From NCBI GenBank assembly GCA_900540855.1, contig UQHK01000017.1:1-41691 (forward strand): DNA of 41,691 nt, read 5' to 3'. The notes beneath the pieces are model-generated. The model was not told the DNA's origin. It did no database searches and was given only the letters and a program-made list of their open reading frames with translations. Of the stretch, positions 32,564-41,650 are shown piece by piece (within the stretch, counting starts at the first letter, position 1; each line of letters opens with the position of its first letter). The position numbers were made by a program, and so were the translations under genes. This DNA comes from an uncultured Collinsella sp. Lineage in GTDB: Bacteria; Actinomycetota; Coriobacteriia; Coriobacteriales; Coriobacteriaceae.

Positions 32564-33323
32564 TCGCACCCTTCTTATTGCTGGTAACTGGAAGATGAAC
32601 AACGACGTCGCCGAGGCCGCCAAGCTCGCCGACGAGCTGGCTCAGGCTCTGCCCGAGGTTCCGGCTGGCGTCGAGGTGCTCGTCTGCCCTCCGACCATTG
32701 ACATCACCACGGTTCATGACCGCATTCAGGCTGCCCCCATCGCCCTCGGTGCACAGAACGTGTACTGGGAGGCCAAGGGTGCCTTCACCGGTGAGTCCTC
32801 TTGCGACATGCTCAAGTCCGCTGGCTGCACCTACTGCATCATCGGTCACTCCGAGCGTCGCGACTACTTCCACGAGACCGACGAGGACCAGAACAAGAAG
32901 GCCAAGGCCCTCGTTGCCGCCGGTCTTGTTCCCGTCTTCTGCTGCGGCGAGTCCCTCGAGGTCCGCGAGGCTGGCACCTATGTCGAGCACGTCGTGAACC
33001 AGGTCAAGGCTGGCCTTGCCGGTCTTGAGATCACCTGCCCCAAGCAGGTCGTCGTCGCCTACGAGCCCATCTGGGCCATCGGCACCGGCAAGACCGCTAC
33101 CGCTGAGGACGCCCAGGAGGTCTGCGGCGCTATCCGTGAGACCCTCAAGGAGATGTTTGGCGAGGAGCTCGCCGACGGTATCCGCGTCCTGTACGGTGGT
33201 TCCGCTAAGCCCGGCAACATTGCCGAGCTCGTCGCCAAGCCCGACGTTGACGGCGCCCTCGTGGGTGGCGCTTCGCTCAAGGCTGCCGACTTCGCCTCTA
33301 TGGTCGTCAAGGCAGGCGAGTAG
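32556..33323 (+). CDS. tpiA: triosephosphate isomerase
   Basis: TpiA interconverts dihydroxyacetone phosphate and glyceraldehyde-3-phosphate. The 255-residue TIM barrel has Asn11 and Lys13 in GNWKMN, the electrophile His98 in IIGHSERR, the catalytic base Glu170 in AYEPIWAIGTG, and the phosphate loop YGGSAKPGN. The start ATG overlaps the pgk stop by 8 bases and has GTGGAGG upstream inside pgk. A longer frame from 32493 lies within pgk and is not credible. Confidence 0.97.
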   Translation: MPNRTLLIAGNWKMNNDVAEAAKLADELAQALPEVPAGVEVLVCPPTIDITTVHDRIQAAPIALGAQNVYWEAKGAFTGESSCDMLKSAGCTYCIIGHSERRDYFHETDEDQNKKAKALVAAGLVPVFCCGESLEVREAGTYVEHVVNQVKAGLAGLEITCPKQVVVAYEPIWAIGTGKTATAEDAQEVCGAIRETLKEMFGEELADGIRVLYGGSAKPGNIAELVAKPDVDGALVGGASLKAADFASMVVKAGE

Positions 33324-33328
33324 GACAT

Positions 33329-34882
33329 ATGGCACAGCGTCATCTTCCTGCACTTCTGATCATCATGGATGGCTGCGGCCTTGCTCCGGCTGATGGCGAG
33401 AACGCCGTCGCCGCTGCCAAGACGCCCTTCCTTGATAGCCTGTACGAGAAGTATCCTCACACCACGCTCGGTGCTTCGGGCGAGGACGTGGGCCTTCCCG
33501 ACGGCCAGATGGGCAACTCCGAGGTTGGTCACCTCAACATCGGTGCCGGCCGCATCGTGTTCCAGGAGCTTTCGCGCATCAACAACGCCATCAAGGACGG
33601 TTCCATTGCCAAGAACGAGGTCTTCGTCAAGGCTATGGACGACGTCAAGGCCGAAGGCAAGACCCTGCACCTCATGGGCCTTATGAGCCCTGGCGGTGTT
33701 CATTCTCACATGAACCACGTCGAGGCTCTGGTCAAGATGGCTGCCCAGCATGGCGTCAAGACCGTTCGCGTCCACGCCTTCATGGATGGCCGCGACGTCG
33801 ACCCGCAGTCCGGTGCCGGCTACATGAGCGAGTTCTGCGCCTTCCTGGCTAAGATCTCCGAGGAGACCGGTTGCGACGCTCGCGTTGCCACCGTTTCGGG
33901 CCGCTATTGGGCCATGGACCGCGACAACCGTTGGGAGCGCATCCAGCGCGCCTACGACGTCATGGTCAATGCGTCCGATGCCGATACCGACCCCGTTGCC
34001 GGTATCAAGGCCTACTACGAGAAGGATCCGCGCGGCGACGAGTTCGTCGAGCCCTTCGCTGCCCACAACGAGGGCATCCACGAGGGTGACGCGGCCATCT
34101 TCTTCAACTTCCGTCCCGACCGCGCCCGTCAGATGACCCGCGTGTTCACGGACAAGGAGTTCGACGGCTTTGAGCGCGAGCAGATCAAGCTCTCGCACTT
34201 TGTGACGATGACCGAGTACGATCCGACGTTTGACGTCGAGGTCGCCTTCCCCAAGACGTTCCCCGAGAACGTTCTGGCCGACGTCATCGCAGCCAATGGC
34301 CTGAAGCAGCTGCACACCGCCGAGACCGAGAAGTACGCTCACGTGACGTTCTTCCTCAACGGTGGCATCGAGGATCCCAAGGAGGGCGAGGAGCGCGTGC
34401 TCGTCGCTTCCCCCAAGGTCGCTACCTACGATCTGCAGCCCGAGATGAGCGCTCCCGAGGTTACTGAGAAGCTCGTCGCCGCAATCAACGAGGATCGCGC
34501 TGATTTCTACATCGTGAACTTCGCGAACTGCGACATGGTTGGTCACACCGGTGTCTTCGACGCCGCCGTTAAGGCCGTCGAGGCTGTTGACGATGCTCTG
34601 TCCAAGGTTGTCCCGGCGATTCTCGCTAAGGGCGGCTTTGCGCTGATTACCGCCGACCATGGCAACGCCGATCACATGTTTGACGTTGCTTCCGACGGTT
34701 CCAAGCATCCGTTTACGGCTCACACCACCAACCGCGTGCCGTTCATCATCGTTGATGAGAAGGCGCAGCTCACCGGTATTGAGGACGGCCGTCTTTCCGA
34801 TATCGCTCCGACCATGCTCACCATGGCTGGCATTGAGCCTTCCGCCGAGATGACGGGTCGCGTACTCGCCACCGAGGCCTAA
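33329..34882 (+). CDS. gpmI: 2,3-bisphosphoglycerate-independent phosphoglycerate mutase
   Basis: GpmI converts 3-phosphoglycerate to 2-phosphoglycerate using two metal ions and a phosphoserine intermediate. The 517-residue product has the metal ligand Asp14 in IMDGCGL (most relatives have DGWG), the nucleophile Ser64 in GNSEVGHLNIGAGR, DADTDPVAGI in the middle, and ADHGNADHM plus HTTNRVPFI near the end. Length fits the family (about 510). It starts 5 bases after tpiA. A strong terminator follows. In many actinobacteria tpi is followed directly by secG, so gpmI looks like a lineage-specific insertion here. Confidence 0.96.
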   Translation: MAQRHLPALLIIMDGCGLAPADGENAVAAAKTPFLDSLYEKYPHTTLGASGEDVGLPDGQMGNSEVGHLNIGAGRIVFQELSRINNAIKDGSIAKNEVFVKAMDDVKAEGKTLHLMGLMSPGGVHSHMNHVEALVKMAAQHGVKTVRVHAFMDGRDVDPQSGAGYMSEFCAFLAKISEETGCDARVATVSGRYWAMDRDNRWERIQRAYDVMVNASDADTDPVAGIKAYYEKDPRGDEFVEPFAAHNEGIHEGDAAIFFNFRPDRARQMTRVFTDKEFDGFEREQIKLSHFVTMTEYDPTFDVEVAFPKTFPENVLADVIAANGLKQLHTAETEKYAHVTFFLNGGIEDPKEGEERVLVASPKVATYDLQPEMSAPEVTEKLVAAINEDRADFYIVNFANCDMVGHTGVFDAAVKAVEAVDDALSKVVPAILAKGGFALITADHGNADHMFDVASDGSKHPFTAHTTNRVPFIIVDEKAQLTGIEDGRLSDIAPTMLTMAGIEPSAEMTGRVLATEA

Positions 34883-34906
34883 AGAAAACAACTATCGTTT
34901 TCTTGT

Positions 34907-34940
34907 AAGGGGGTTGTCCACGTCCGGGCAACCCCCTTTT
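34907..34940 (+). terminator. intrinsic terminator of the pgk-tpiA-gpmI operon
   Basis: AAGGGGGTTG (34907-34916) and CAACCCCCTT (34929-34938) form a perfect stem, with TTTT at 34937-34940. A smaller AT-rich hairpin (AAGAAAAC 34882-34889 / GTTTTCTT 34897-34904) precedes it right at the stop codon. Confidence 0.85.
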
Positions 34941-34946
34941 GGTATT

Positions 34947-34979
34947 TCTGCCATTTCTACTCCGTCCCCAAATGGCAGA
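34947..34979. repeat. inverted repeat upstream of secG
   Basis: TCTGCCATTT (34947-34956) and AAATGGCAGA (34970-34979) are perfect 10-bp inverted repeats around a 13-base loop. The loop sequence GTCCCC can alternatively pair with GGGGA just downstream, so two exclusive folds are possible. It could be a dispersed repeat or a regulatory leader element. Confidence 0.55.
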
Positions 34980-35043
34980 TGGGGAGTGTTGGGGGTTGTG
35001 GTACAGTACTGGAGTTTGAATTGTTCTATTAAGGAGCTTATCT

Positions 35044-35298
35044 ATGGGTCCGTTCCAGATTCTTCTGTTTGCTGTGTGGGCTGTTTCTGCCGTGGCGCTG
35101 ACGATTCTCGTTCTGATGCACTCCGGTAAGGGCACCGGCGTTTCGGATATGATCGCCAGTTCTCTGTATAACTCCACCTCTGCCACGGGCGTTATGGAGC
35201 AGAACCTTGACCGCCTGACCGTCATCATGGCTGTTGTGTTTGCCGTGTGCGTCGTGCTGTGCATGTTCTTCTTCCCGCAGGGCATCGTCGGCTACTAA
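35044..35298 (+). CDS. secG: preprotein translocase subunit SecG
   Basis: SecG is the small third subunit of the SecYEG membrane channel. The 84-residue product has two hydrophobic helices (about residues 5-21 and 57-77) linked by a polar loop containing the family motif LMHSGKGTGVSD. The start ATG at 35044 has AAGGAG 7 bases upstream. Its place after the glycolytic genes is standard in actinobacteria. It is flanked by terminators on both sides, so it is probably transcribed alone; a weak TACAGT box at about 35002 may be its -10. Confidence 0.93.
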   Translation: MGPFQILLFAVWAVSAVALTILVLMHSGKGTGVSDMIASSLYNSTSATGVMEQNLDRLTVIMAVVFAVCVVLCMFFFPQGIVGY

Positions 35299-35321
35299 GC
35301 ATCGGCGTATATACGTTTGTA

Positions 35322-35352
35322 AAGGGTCCCGCATGTGCGGGGCCCTTTTTGT
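35322..35352 (+). terminator. intrinsic terminator after secG
   Basis: AGGGTCCCGC pairs with GCGGGGCCCT (one G-U pair), followed by TTTTTG at 35346-35351. Confidence 0.85.
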
Positions 35353-35588
35353 TTACAGACTTGTAATAGAGTCAAAATATCCCCACATACTTCGCCTAAC
35401 TAAAGAAATTCTCGACCGTTAACCGGAATCAGCGCCAAATTGTGCATAAAATGCGCTACTGTATTGCAAAACGTTGGCCCGCATTGCATAACCAGCCATA
35501 ACAGCGGACCGCGTTTGAATGGTTCGATTGGGCTGTCTCGACGTTGCCCGGCCGAATTCACTTTGTCCTATCTCATAAGGAGGATGGC
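35353..35588 (+). promoter_or_regulatory. upstream region of the peptide transporter operon
   Basis: About 235 bases without a credible gene. TAAAAT (35447-35452) is a good -10 match but lacks a well-placed -35. AAAACGTT (35468-35475) repeats the motif found upstream of gap and of the sialic acid transporter. AAGGAGG at 35577-35583 is the ribosome site for the next gene. Confidence 0.5.
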
Positions 35589-37265
35589 ATGGCTGATTCT
35601 ATGTTCCACCAGCCCGTTATGGGTCGTCGCGCCTTTGTTGGCGGCACCCTCGCTGCGAGCTCCATGGCTTTTCTTGCCGCATGCGGCAAGAAGGGCGGCG
35701 ACGCTTCCGGATCTGACTCCGGTTCGACGCTGAACTTCTACATCAACAACCCGGTCTGCATCGACCCCTACAACGTCCAGGAGGATCAGGGCACTCAGGT
35801 CGAGTACCAGCTCTTCGACGCTCTGACGGAGTACGACCCCGAGAAGGGCGAGATCGTTCCGCTGGCTTGCGAGTCCTTTGAGGCTAACGACGACGCCACC
35901 GAGTTCACCTTCAAGATCAAGAAGGCTAAGTTCCACAACGGTGACGACGTTACCTCCAAGTCCTTCAAGCTCGGTTGGGAGCGTCTAGTCAACACCAAGT
36001 CGGCCATCGCCACCGAGTATGGTCCTTCCGAGGTCTCCTATCACCTTTCCATGGTTGAGGGCTATGACGATCTGCTTGCCGGCAACGCTACCGAGCTCAG
36101 CGGTGTTACTTGCCCCGACGATGAGACCCTCGTCGTCAAGCTGTCTTCCGCTTACGCCGACTTCCCCTTCGTCGCCTCTCACCCGGCTCTGTCCCCGGTT
36201 CCCGAGTGCGCCGAGTCCGATGTCAAGAGCTTCTACCTTGCCCCGGTCGGTAACGGCCCGTTCATGATGGACGGTAAGTGGGAGGATGGCCAGGAGATCA
36301 ACCTCAAGAAGTTTGACGATTACTATGGCGACAAGGCCAAGATCGATGGCATCCACTTCCAGGTCATCAAGGACATGGAGACCGCTTACAAGGAGTTCCA
36401 GGCCGGTAACCTCGATGTCTGCGACGTTCCCGTTGCTCAGATCGATGCCGCCAAGAAGGACCGTGGCGAGTCCAAGGACGGTTACACCATGGGTGACGGC
36501 GAGCATATGCTGCTCGGTGCCGAGCCTTCCACGTACTATCTGACCTGCAACACCACGGCCGAGCCGTTCAATAACGCCGACCTGCGCAAGGGCATCTCCC
36601 TGGCCATCAACCGTGAGGCCATCTGCAAGACCATCTTCAAGGGTACCCGTACCCCCGCCGACGGTATTGTTCCTCCGGGAATCGCCGGCTACAAGGAGGG
36701 CGCATGGGAGTTCTGCGCCTATGACGTCGACAAGGCTAACGAGTACCTCGACAAGGTCGCTCCCGCTGGCGCTAACGGCGATCGTGGCATTAGCGTGACC
36801 CTTTCCTACAACCAGGACGGTGGTCACAAGGAGATCATGGAGTCCATCATCGGCGACCTCGCCAAGGTTGGCGTTACCGCTGTCTCCGATACCCCTGAGT
36901 GGTCTGCCCTGCTCGAGCAGTATCAGAACTTCAACTATCAGTTCGGCCGTCTGGGCTGGATCGCCGATTACCCGATCATGGACAACTTCCTGTACCCGCT
37001 GTTCCACTCCGACTCCCTCGGTGGCGACAACCGCTCCGGTTACAGCAACCCCGAGTTCGATGCCAAGGTCGACGAGGCCCGCACCACGGTTGATGACGAG
37101 GAGCGCATCGCCAAGATGCGGGAGGCCGACGCCATGGTCGCTGCTGACTGCCCGGTTATCCCGGTGATGTTCTACACGCACACCATCGCTGGCTCTGACC
37201 GCGTCAAGCATCTCTATGTTGATCCGCAGAAGCACGCCGATCTGGGTACCGCCGAGCTCGCCTAA
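35589..37265 (+). CDS. oppA: peptide ABC transporter substrate-binding lipoprotein (OppA/DppA type)
   Basis: This is a 558-residue extracellular SBP_bac_5 protein. The N-terminus has a twin-arginine pair (GRRAFVGG, Arg13-Arg14), a hydrophobic core, and the lipobox FLAAC with Cys32, suggesting Tat export and lipid anchoring. The mature protein has the family segments NPVCIDPYN, EYQLFDALTEYD and a GNGPFMMDGKW turn. The start ATG at 35589 has AAGGAGG 5 bases upstream. Four transporter genes follow in the order BCDF. Oligopeptides are the default substrate for this family; the exact ligand is unknown. It differs clearly from the binding protein at 17.6 kb and is not a recent copy. Confidence 0.9.
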   Translation: MADSMFHQPVMGRRAFVGGTLAASSMAFLAACGKKGGDASGSDSGSTLNFYINNPVCIDPYNVQEDQGTQVEYQLFDALTEYDPEKGEIVPLACESFEANDDATEFTFKIKKAKFHNGDDVTSKSFKLGWERLVNTKSAIATEYGPSEVSYHLSMVEGYDDLLAGNATELSGVTCPDDETLVVKLSSAYADFPFVASHPALSPVPECAESDVKSFYLAPVGNGPFMMDGKWEDGQEINLKKFDDYYGDKAKIDGIHFQVIKDMETAYKEFQAGNLDVCDVPVAQIDAAKKDRGESKDGYTMGDGEHMLLGAEPSTYYLTCNTTAEPFNNADLRKGISLAINREAICKTIFKGTRTPADGIVPPGIAGYKEGAWEFCAYDVDKANEYLDKVAPAGANGDRGISVTLSYNQDGGHKEIMESIIGDLAKVGVTAVSDTPEWSALLEQYQNFNYQFGRLGWIADYPIMDNFLYPLFHSDSLGGDNRSGYSNPEFDAKVDEARTTVDDEERIAKMREADAMVAADCPVIPVMFYTHTIAGSDRVKHLYVDPQKHADLGTAELA

Positions 37266-37362
37266 GGGTTTTGCAGCTTCCGTGAGGGTCAAGTATTTAC
37301 GTAGACCTCATGGGAAACATACAGTTCTCCCTAACCTGGGGTAAACTGGCTGATGGTAATTT

Positions 37363-37392
37363 TGGGATGCCGGTCTGGCGATCGGCATCCCA
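37363..37392 (+). terminator. stem-loop between oppA and oppB
   Basis: TGGGATGCCG (37363-37372) and CGGCATCCCA (37383-37392) form a perfect 10-bp stem followed by TTTAGG. As after the other binding-protein gene, it probably limits permease mRNA relative to binding-protein mRNA. Confidence 0.55.
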
Positions 37393-37422
37393 TTTAGGTT
37401 AATCCCTAGATAGGGGAGTGGT

Positions 37423-38460
37423 ATGGGTAAGTACATCGTTAAACGTGTGCTTCAGTTCATCCCGGTGTTTTTGGGCGTTACGCTGATTCTGTTCGCCCTC
37501 CAGAATATCGTGCCGGGAGATCCGATCAAGCTGATCGGTGGAGACAAGGCTCTGTCCCCCGAGGTGGAGCTTCAGCTTCGCGTTCGCTATCACCTGGTCC
37601 AGACGGACGAGGACGGCAACGCGATCCTTGACGAGAACGGCGACCCCGTTCAAACGTCGCTCGTGGACCGTTACTTGTATTACATGAACGGCCTGCTTCA
37701 TGGCGATCTGGGCAATTCGTACCAGCGCAAGCTGCCGGTTACGGAAATCTTTGCCCAGAAGTATCCGTATACGGTCAAACTTGCCGCGTGCGCCATCGTG
37801 CTCGAGGCAATCATGGGTATCGGTGCGGGTATCATTTCGGCGGTTAAGCGTTATTCCTTCTGGGATATTTTGGTAACGCTCACCACGTCGATTCTCGTTG
37901 CCGTCCCGGCCTTCTGGCTCGGTATGTTGCTGCAGCTGTTCTTCGGCGTCATCCTTAAGGACCTCACCGGCGGCGCATTCTCCATGCCGATCTCGGGTGC
38001 CGGCGGTTCCAGCTCTCAGTATCAGGATTGGATGCACTATGTGCTTCCGACCATTACGCTGGCTTCGGTTTCGACCGCTTATGCCGCCCGCATTATGCGC
38101 TCGCAGCTGCTTGACGTCATGAACCAGGATTACATCCGTACGGCAAAGGCCAAGGGTCTCTCCAATCGCGCGATCATTATCAAGCATGCGCTTAAGAATG
38201 CACTCATCCCCGTCGTTACCTATATTGGTGTCGACTTCGGCGGCATGCTTTCGGGCGCCATCCTGACCGAGACGGTCTTTAACTGGCCCGGCATCGGCTT
38301 CGAGGTCTACCGCGCCATTAGCATGCGCGACTGGCCCATCGTTATGGGCGGCGTTACGCTCATTGTTGTCGTCGTTATGGTGATCAACCTGCTCGTCGAC
38401 ATTAGCTATGCATTCCTCGACCCGCGCATCCGCCTTGGCGGTCCGTCGGATAAGGCCTAA
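37423..38460 (+). CDS. oppB: peptide ABC transporter permease OppB/DppB
   Basis: This 345-residue permease opens with MGKYIVKRVLQFIPVFLGV, the usual first helix of OppB. It has an extended extracytoplasmic loop containing acidic residues (QTDEDGNAILDENGDP) and six hydrophobic segments. The EAA loop reads QDYIRTAKAKGLSNRAII and the last part has FNWPGIGFE. AGGGGAG precedes the ATG. oppC follows after 14 bases. It forms the channel together with OppC. Confidence 0.93.
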   Translation: MGKYIVKRVLQFIPVFLGVTLILFALQNIVPGDPIKLIGGDKALSPEVELQLRVRYHLVQTDEDGNAILDENGDPVQTSLVDRYLYYMNGLLHGDLGNSYQRKLPVTEIFAQKYPYTVKLAACAIVLEAIMGIGAGIISAVKRYSFWDILVTLTTSILVAVPAFWLGMLLQLFFGVILKDLTGGAFSMPISGAGGSSSQYQDWMHYVLPTITLASVSTAYAARIMRSQLLDVMNQDYIRTAKAKGLSNRAIIIKHALKNALIPVVTYIGVDFGGMLSGAILTETVFNWPGIGFEVYRAISMRDWPIVMGGVTLIVVVVMVINLLVDISYAFLDPRIRLGGPSDKA

Positions 38461-38474
38461 GGGAGGTACGTCTC

Positions 38475-39410
38475 ATGCAGGAAACTGATTCTCAGTCTCA
38501 GGAGCAGGCTACCGCCACCAAGGCCGCATCTGCTCCCGCCAAGTCCCGCACGCTGTGGGGCGACGCTTTTAAGCGTCTTCGTAAGAACAAGCTCGCCGTT
38601 ATCGGTGTCTGCTGGATCATCATCGTTGTTGTGGTCGCCCTGACCGCCGATCTGTGGGCTAAGCCCTGGCTCGGCTCTCCTACGGCTTCTGACTCGACCA
38701 CCATGGCCGAGACGTCGCTGCTGGCTCCGTGTGCCGAGCACCCGTTTGGCACCGACTCTCTTGGTCGTGACATTCTCGTCCGTGTTATCTACGGTGCACG
38801 CGTTTCGCTTTCCGTCGGTATTATGGCCACCGCCATCTCCACGGTGATCGGTCTGGTCATGGGCGCCCTGGCCGGTTTCTATGGCGGCATCTGGGATACG
38901 ATCATCATGCGCTGTGCGGACATCTTCCTGGCGTTCCCGTACGTGCTGTTCGTTGTTGCCATGATCGCCGTTATCGGTCGTGGTCTTCAGAATGTCTTTA
39001 TCGCCATCGGCATTCTCGGCTGGCCTTCGATTGCGCGCGTCTTCCGATCCGCGATCCTGACGGTCAAAGAGAACGACTATGTTGACGCCGCTCGCGCTAT
39101 GGGTGCATCCGATGCGCGTATCGTTATGCGCCATATCTTCCCGAACTCCGTTGCTTCTATCGTGGTCTATGCGACCATGAACATTGGTGGCGCTATTCTG
39201 ACCGAGTCTGCCCTGTCCTTCCTCGGCATGGGCGTTATCCCGCCTACGCCTTCGTGGGGCTCCATGATTCAGGACGGTCAGCAGTATCTTCTGACTGCTC
39301 CCTGGATGATGATCATGCCCGGTTTGGCAATTCTCTCGACGGTGCTCGCCTTCACCCTGCTGGGTGACGGTCTGCGCGACGCCCTCGACGTCAAGATGAA
39401 GGACGCATAA
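38475..39410 (+). CDS. oppC: peptide ABC transporter permease OppC/DppC
   Basis: The 311-residue permease has a Gln/Ala-rich polar N-terminus of about 30 residues before the first membrane helix. The DppC/OppC motif FGTDSLGRDILVRVIYGARVS comes next, then five more hydrophobic segments. The EAA loop reads DYVDAARAMGASDARIV. GGGAGG stands 8 bases before the ATG. Unlike its counterpart in the 20.4-kb gene, it is not fused to an ATPase. Confidence 0.93.
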   Translation: MQETDSQSQEQATATKAASAPAKSRTLWGDAFKRLRKNKLAVIGVCWIIIVVVVALTADLWAKPWLGSPTASDSTTMAETSLLAPCAEHPFGTDSLGRDILVRVIYGARVSLSVGIMATAISTVIGLVMGALAGFYGGIWDTIIMRCADIFLAFPYVLFVVAMIAVIGRGLQNVFIAIGILGWPSIARVFRSAILTVKENDYVDAARAMGASDARIVMRHIFPNSVASIVVYATMNIGGAILTESALSFLGMGVIPPTPSWGSMIQDGQQYLLTAPWMMIMPGLAILSTVLAFTLLGDGLRDALDVKMKDA

Positions 39411-39412
39411 GG

Positions 39413-40504
39413 ATGAAGAAGAACAAGAACTATGTGGACCTGAAGGACCAGCCGGTTCCCGAGGGCCAGCATCTGCTCGAGGTCGATGACCTTAAGATGT
39501 ATTTCCACACCGAGGATGGCGTCGTTCGCGCTGTCGATGGCGTGTCCTACACGCTCGATCGCGGTGAGACCCTGGGTGTCGTCGGTGAGTCCGGCTCTGG
39601 TAAGTCCGTGACCGCCATGACCATCATGGGCCTTATCTCGATGCCTCCGGGAAAGATTGAGGGCGGTGACGTTCGCTATCGCGGTCGTTCCATCCTCGAG
39701 ATGACCGAGGAAGAGATGCAACACATTCGCGGTAACGACATCGCGATGATCTTCCAGGATCCTATGACCTCCTTGAACCCGGTCTATAAGATCGGCAAGC
39801 AGGTGGGCGAGGGTCTTCGTCTGCACCGTGGCTACTCCAAGCAGGAGGCGCTCAAGCGCGCCACCGAGCTTTTGGACCTCGTGGGTATCCCCGAGCCCGA
39901 GAAGCGCGTCAATGAGTATCCGCACCAGTTCTCCGGCGGTATGCGTCAGCGCGTCATGATTGCCATGGCGCTTGCCTGCGATCCCGATATCCTGATTGCC
40001 GACGAGCCCACGACGGCTCTGGACGTTACCATTCAGGCTCAGATTATCGAGCTCATGCAGGAGATGCAGCAGAAGAACGGCAACGCCATTATCATGATTA
40101 CCCATGACTTGGGCGTCGTCGCCGATATGGCCGATAAGATCATGGTTATGTACGCCGGCCGTCCCGTCGAGTTCGGTACAGCTGAGGAAATCTTCTACGA
40201 GAGCCGCCATCCCTACACCTGGGGTCTTATTCGTTCCATTCCGGAGCAGGCCATCGAGGAGAAGAAGCCGCTGACGCCGATTCACGGCAACCCGCCTTCG
40301 CTCATGAACCTGCCCGAGGGCTGCGTCTTCTCTCCTCGCTGCCCCTATGCGACGGACAAGTGCCGCAAGCAGCGCCCCGAGCGCGTTGTCACCGAGTCCG
40401 GCCACTATTCTGCGTGCCATTATTCCGGTGACCCCGAGTTCCTCAAGAACGCGCCTGAGACGTCCCGCACGCGCAAGGATTCCAAGAAGGGAGGCGAGGC
40501 GTAA
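39413..40504 (+). CDS. oppD: peptide ABC transporter ATP-binding protein OppD/DppD
   Basis: This 363-residue ATPase energises peptide import. Walker A is GESGSGKS (residues 58-65), followed by the signature FSGGMRQRVMIAMAL, Walker B ILIADEPT and switch His in ITHD. The C-terminal oligo_HPY tail keeps its cysteines: GCVFSPRCPYATDKC and then SACHY. In peptide importers of this kind these residues have been reported to hold a 4Fe-4S cluster. It begins 2 bases after oppC and abuts oppF. Confidence 0.94.
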   Translation: MKKNKNYVDLKDQPVPEGQHLLEVDDLKMYFHTEDGVVRAVDGVSYTLDRGETLGVVGESGSGKSVTAMTIMGLISMPPGKIEGGDVRYRGRSILEMTEEEMQHIRGNDIAMIFQDPMTSLNPVYKIGKQVGEGLRLHRGYSKQEALKRATELLDLVGIPEPEKRVNEYPHQFSGGMRQRVMIAMALACDPDILIADEPTTALDVTIQAQIIELMQEMQQKNGNAIIMITHDLGVVADMADKIMVMYAGRPVEFGTAEEIFYESRHPYTWGLIRSIPEQAIEEKKPLTPIHGNPPSLMNLPEGCVFSPRCPYATDKCRKQRPERVVTESGHYSACHYSGDPEFLKNAPETSRTRKDSKKGGEA

Positions 40505-41533
40505 ATGGCAGACAATAACGAGCGCACTCCGCTGCTGAAGGTCGAGCATCTTTCTAAGGAGTTCCCCGCAGAGTCCGGCATGTTCGCCAAGCGTTTTTCC
40601 AAGCGCGTCGTCTCTGCTGTAAACGACATCTCGTTTGAGATTTATCCTGGTGAGACCTTTGGTCTGGTTGGTGAGTCTGGTTGCGGTAAGTCCACGACGG
40701 GCCGCACCATCATGCGCCTGACCAAGCCGACGGCAGGCAAAGTGTTCTTCCAGGGCAAAGACGTTGCCGAGATGAGCAAGCACGAGATCAAGGATATGCG
40801 TCGCGAGATGCAGTTTATCTTCCAGGATCCTTATGCTTCGCTCAACCCTCGTATGACGATTGGTGAGATCGTCTCCGAGCCCATGACCATTCATGGTGTG
40901 GGCACCAAGGAAGAGCGTATCGAGCGCGTCCGTGAGCTGCTGGATGTCGTCGGTCTGAACCCCGAGCACATCAACCGCTATCCGCATGAGTTCTCGGGCG
41001 GCCAGCGTCAGCGTGTCGGCATCGCCCGCGCTTTTGCGCTGAAGCCCAAGCTGATTATCTGTGACGAGCCGGTATCCGCTCTGGATGTTTCCATTCAGGC
41101 CCAGGTTCTGAACCTGCTTAAGGAACTGCAGGACAAGTTTGGTACGGCGTATCTCTTTATCGCCCACGACCTGTCCGTCGTGCAGCACATCTCCGATCGC
41201 GTTGCCGTTATGTATCTGGGTAAGATGGTCGAGGTTTCGGATTGGAAGACGCTCTATAGCGAGCCTCACCATCCGTACACGCAGTCGCTGCTGTCTGCCG
41301 TGCCGGTGCCCGATCCGGATATCCAGAAGACCCGCAAACGCATCATCCTCGCTGGCGACCCGCCGTCGCCGCTGGATCCGCCGACCGGCTGCCGTTTCCA
41401 CACGCGCTGCCCGATCGCGCAGGGCATCTGCTCCGAGAAGCTTCCTGAGTTTAAGGAAGTTGCCCCGGGCCACTGCTGCGCCTGCCACTTCGCGGAGCCG
41501 TTCCCGATCAAGGAATCTCACATCGACCTGTAG
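40505..41533 (+). CDS. oppF: peptide ABC transporter ATP-binding protein OppF/DppF
   Basis: This is a 342-residue ATPase, the partner of OppD. Walker A is GESGCGKS (residues 56-63), the signature is FSGGQRQRVGIARAF, Walker B is LIICDEPVSALD, and the switch His is in IAHD. The oligo_HPY tail GCRFHTRCPIAQGIC and CCACHF keeps the cysteine set. The ATG directly follows the oppD stop codon without a gap. A long hairpin ends the operon about 55 bases downstream. Confidence 0.94.
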   Translation: MADNNERTPLLKVEHLSKEFPAESGMFAKRFSKRVVSAVNDISFEIYPGETFGLVGESGCGKSTTGRTIMRLTKPTAGKVFFQGKDVAEMSKHEIKDMRREMQFIFQDPYASLNPRMTIGEIVSEPMTIHGVGTKEERIERVRELLDVVGLNPEHINRYPHEFSGGQRQRVGIARAFALKPKLIICDEPVSALDVSIQAQVLNLLKELQDKFGTAYLFIAHDLSVVQHISDRVAVMYLGKMVEVSDWKTLYSEPHHPYTQSLLSAVPVPDPDIQKTRKRIILAGDPPSPLDPPTGCRFHTRCPIAQGICSEKLPEFKEVAPGHCCACHFAEPFPIKESHIDL

Positions 41534-41588
41534 TCGGCTGTTTGTCCGGGCCCGTGCTGGACTTAGTTTTCAGAACGTCCTCGACCAT

Positions 41589-41637
41589 GGAAACCCCCTT
41601 ATCCTGCTCCTTCGGAGCTGCGGATAAGGGGGTTTCC
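41589..41637. terminator. long perfect hairpin after oppF
   Basis: GGAAACCCCCTTATCC (41589-41604) pairs perfectly over 16 bp with GGATAAGGGGGTTTCC (41622-41637). The loop itself folds as GCTCC-TTC-GGAGC. The symmetric stem with internal TTT and AAA runs would suit convergent genes. Confidence 0.75.
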
Positions 41638-41650
41638 TGGTCTGACGCTC

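Noticed and set aside
33059..34891. Minus-strand open frame of 610 codons
   Set aside because: Antisense shadow of gpmI and tpiA caused by codon bias.
34947..34979. Second terminator of gpmI
   Set aside because: The stem has no T-run and a large loop, and a much better terminator lies just upstream.
39278..41521. Minus-strand open frame of 747 codons
   Set aside because: Antisense shadow of oppD and oppF; it has no family motif or ribosome site.
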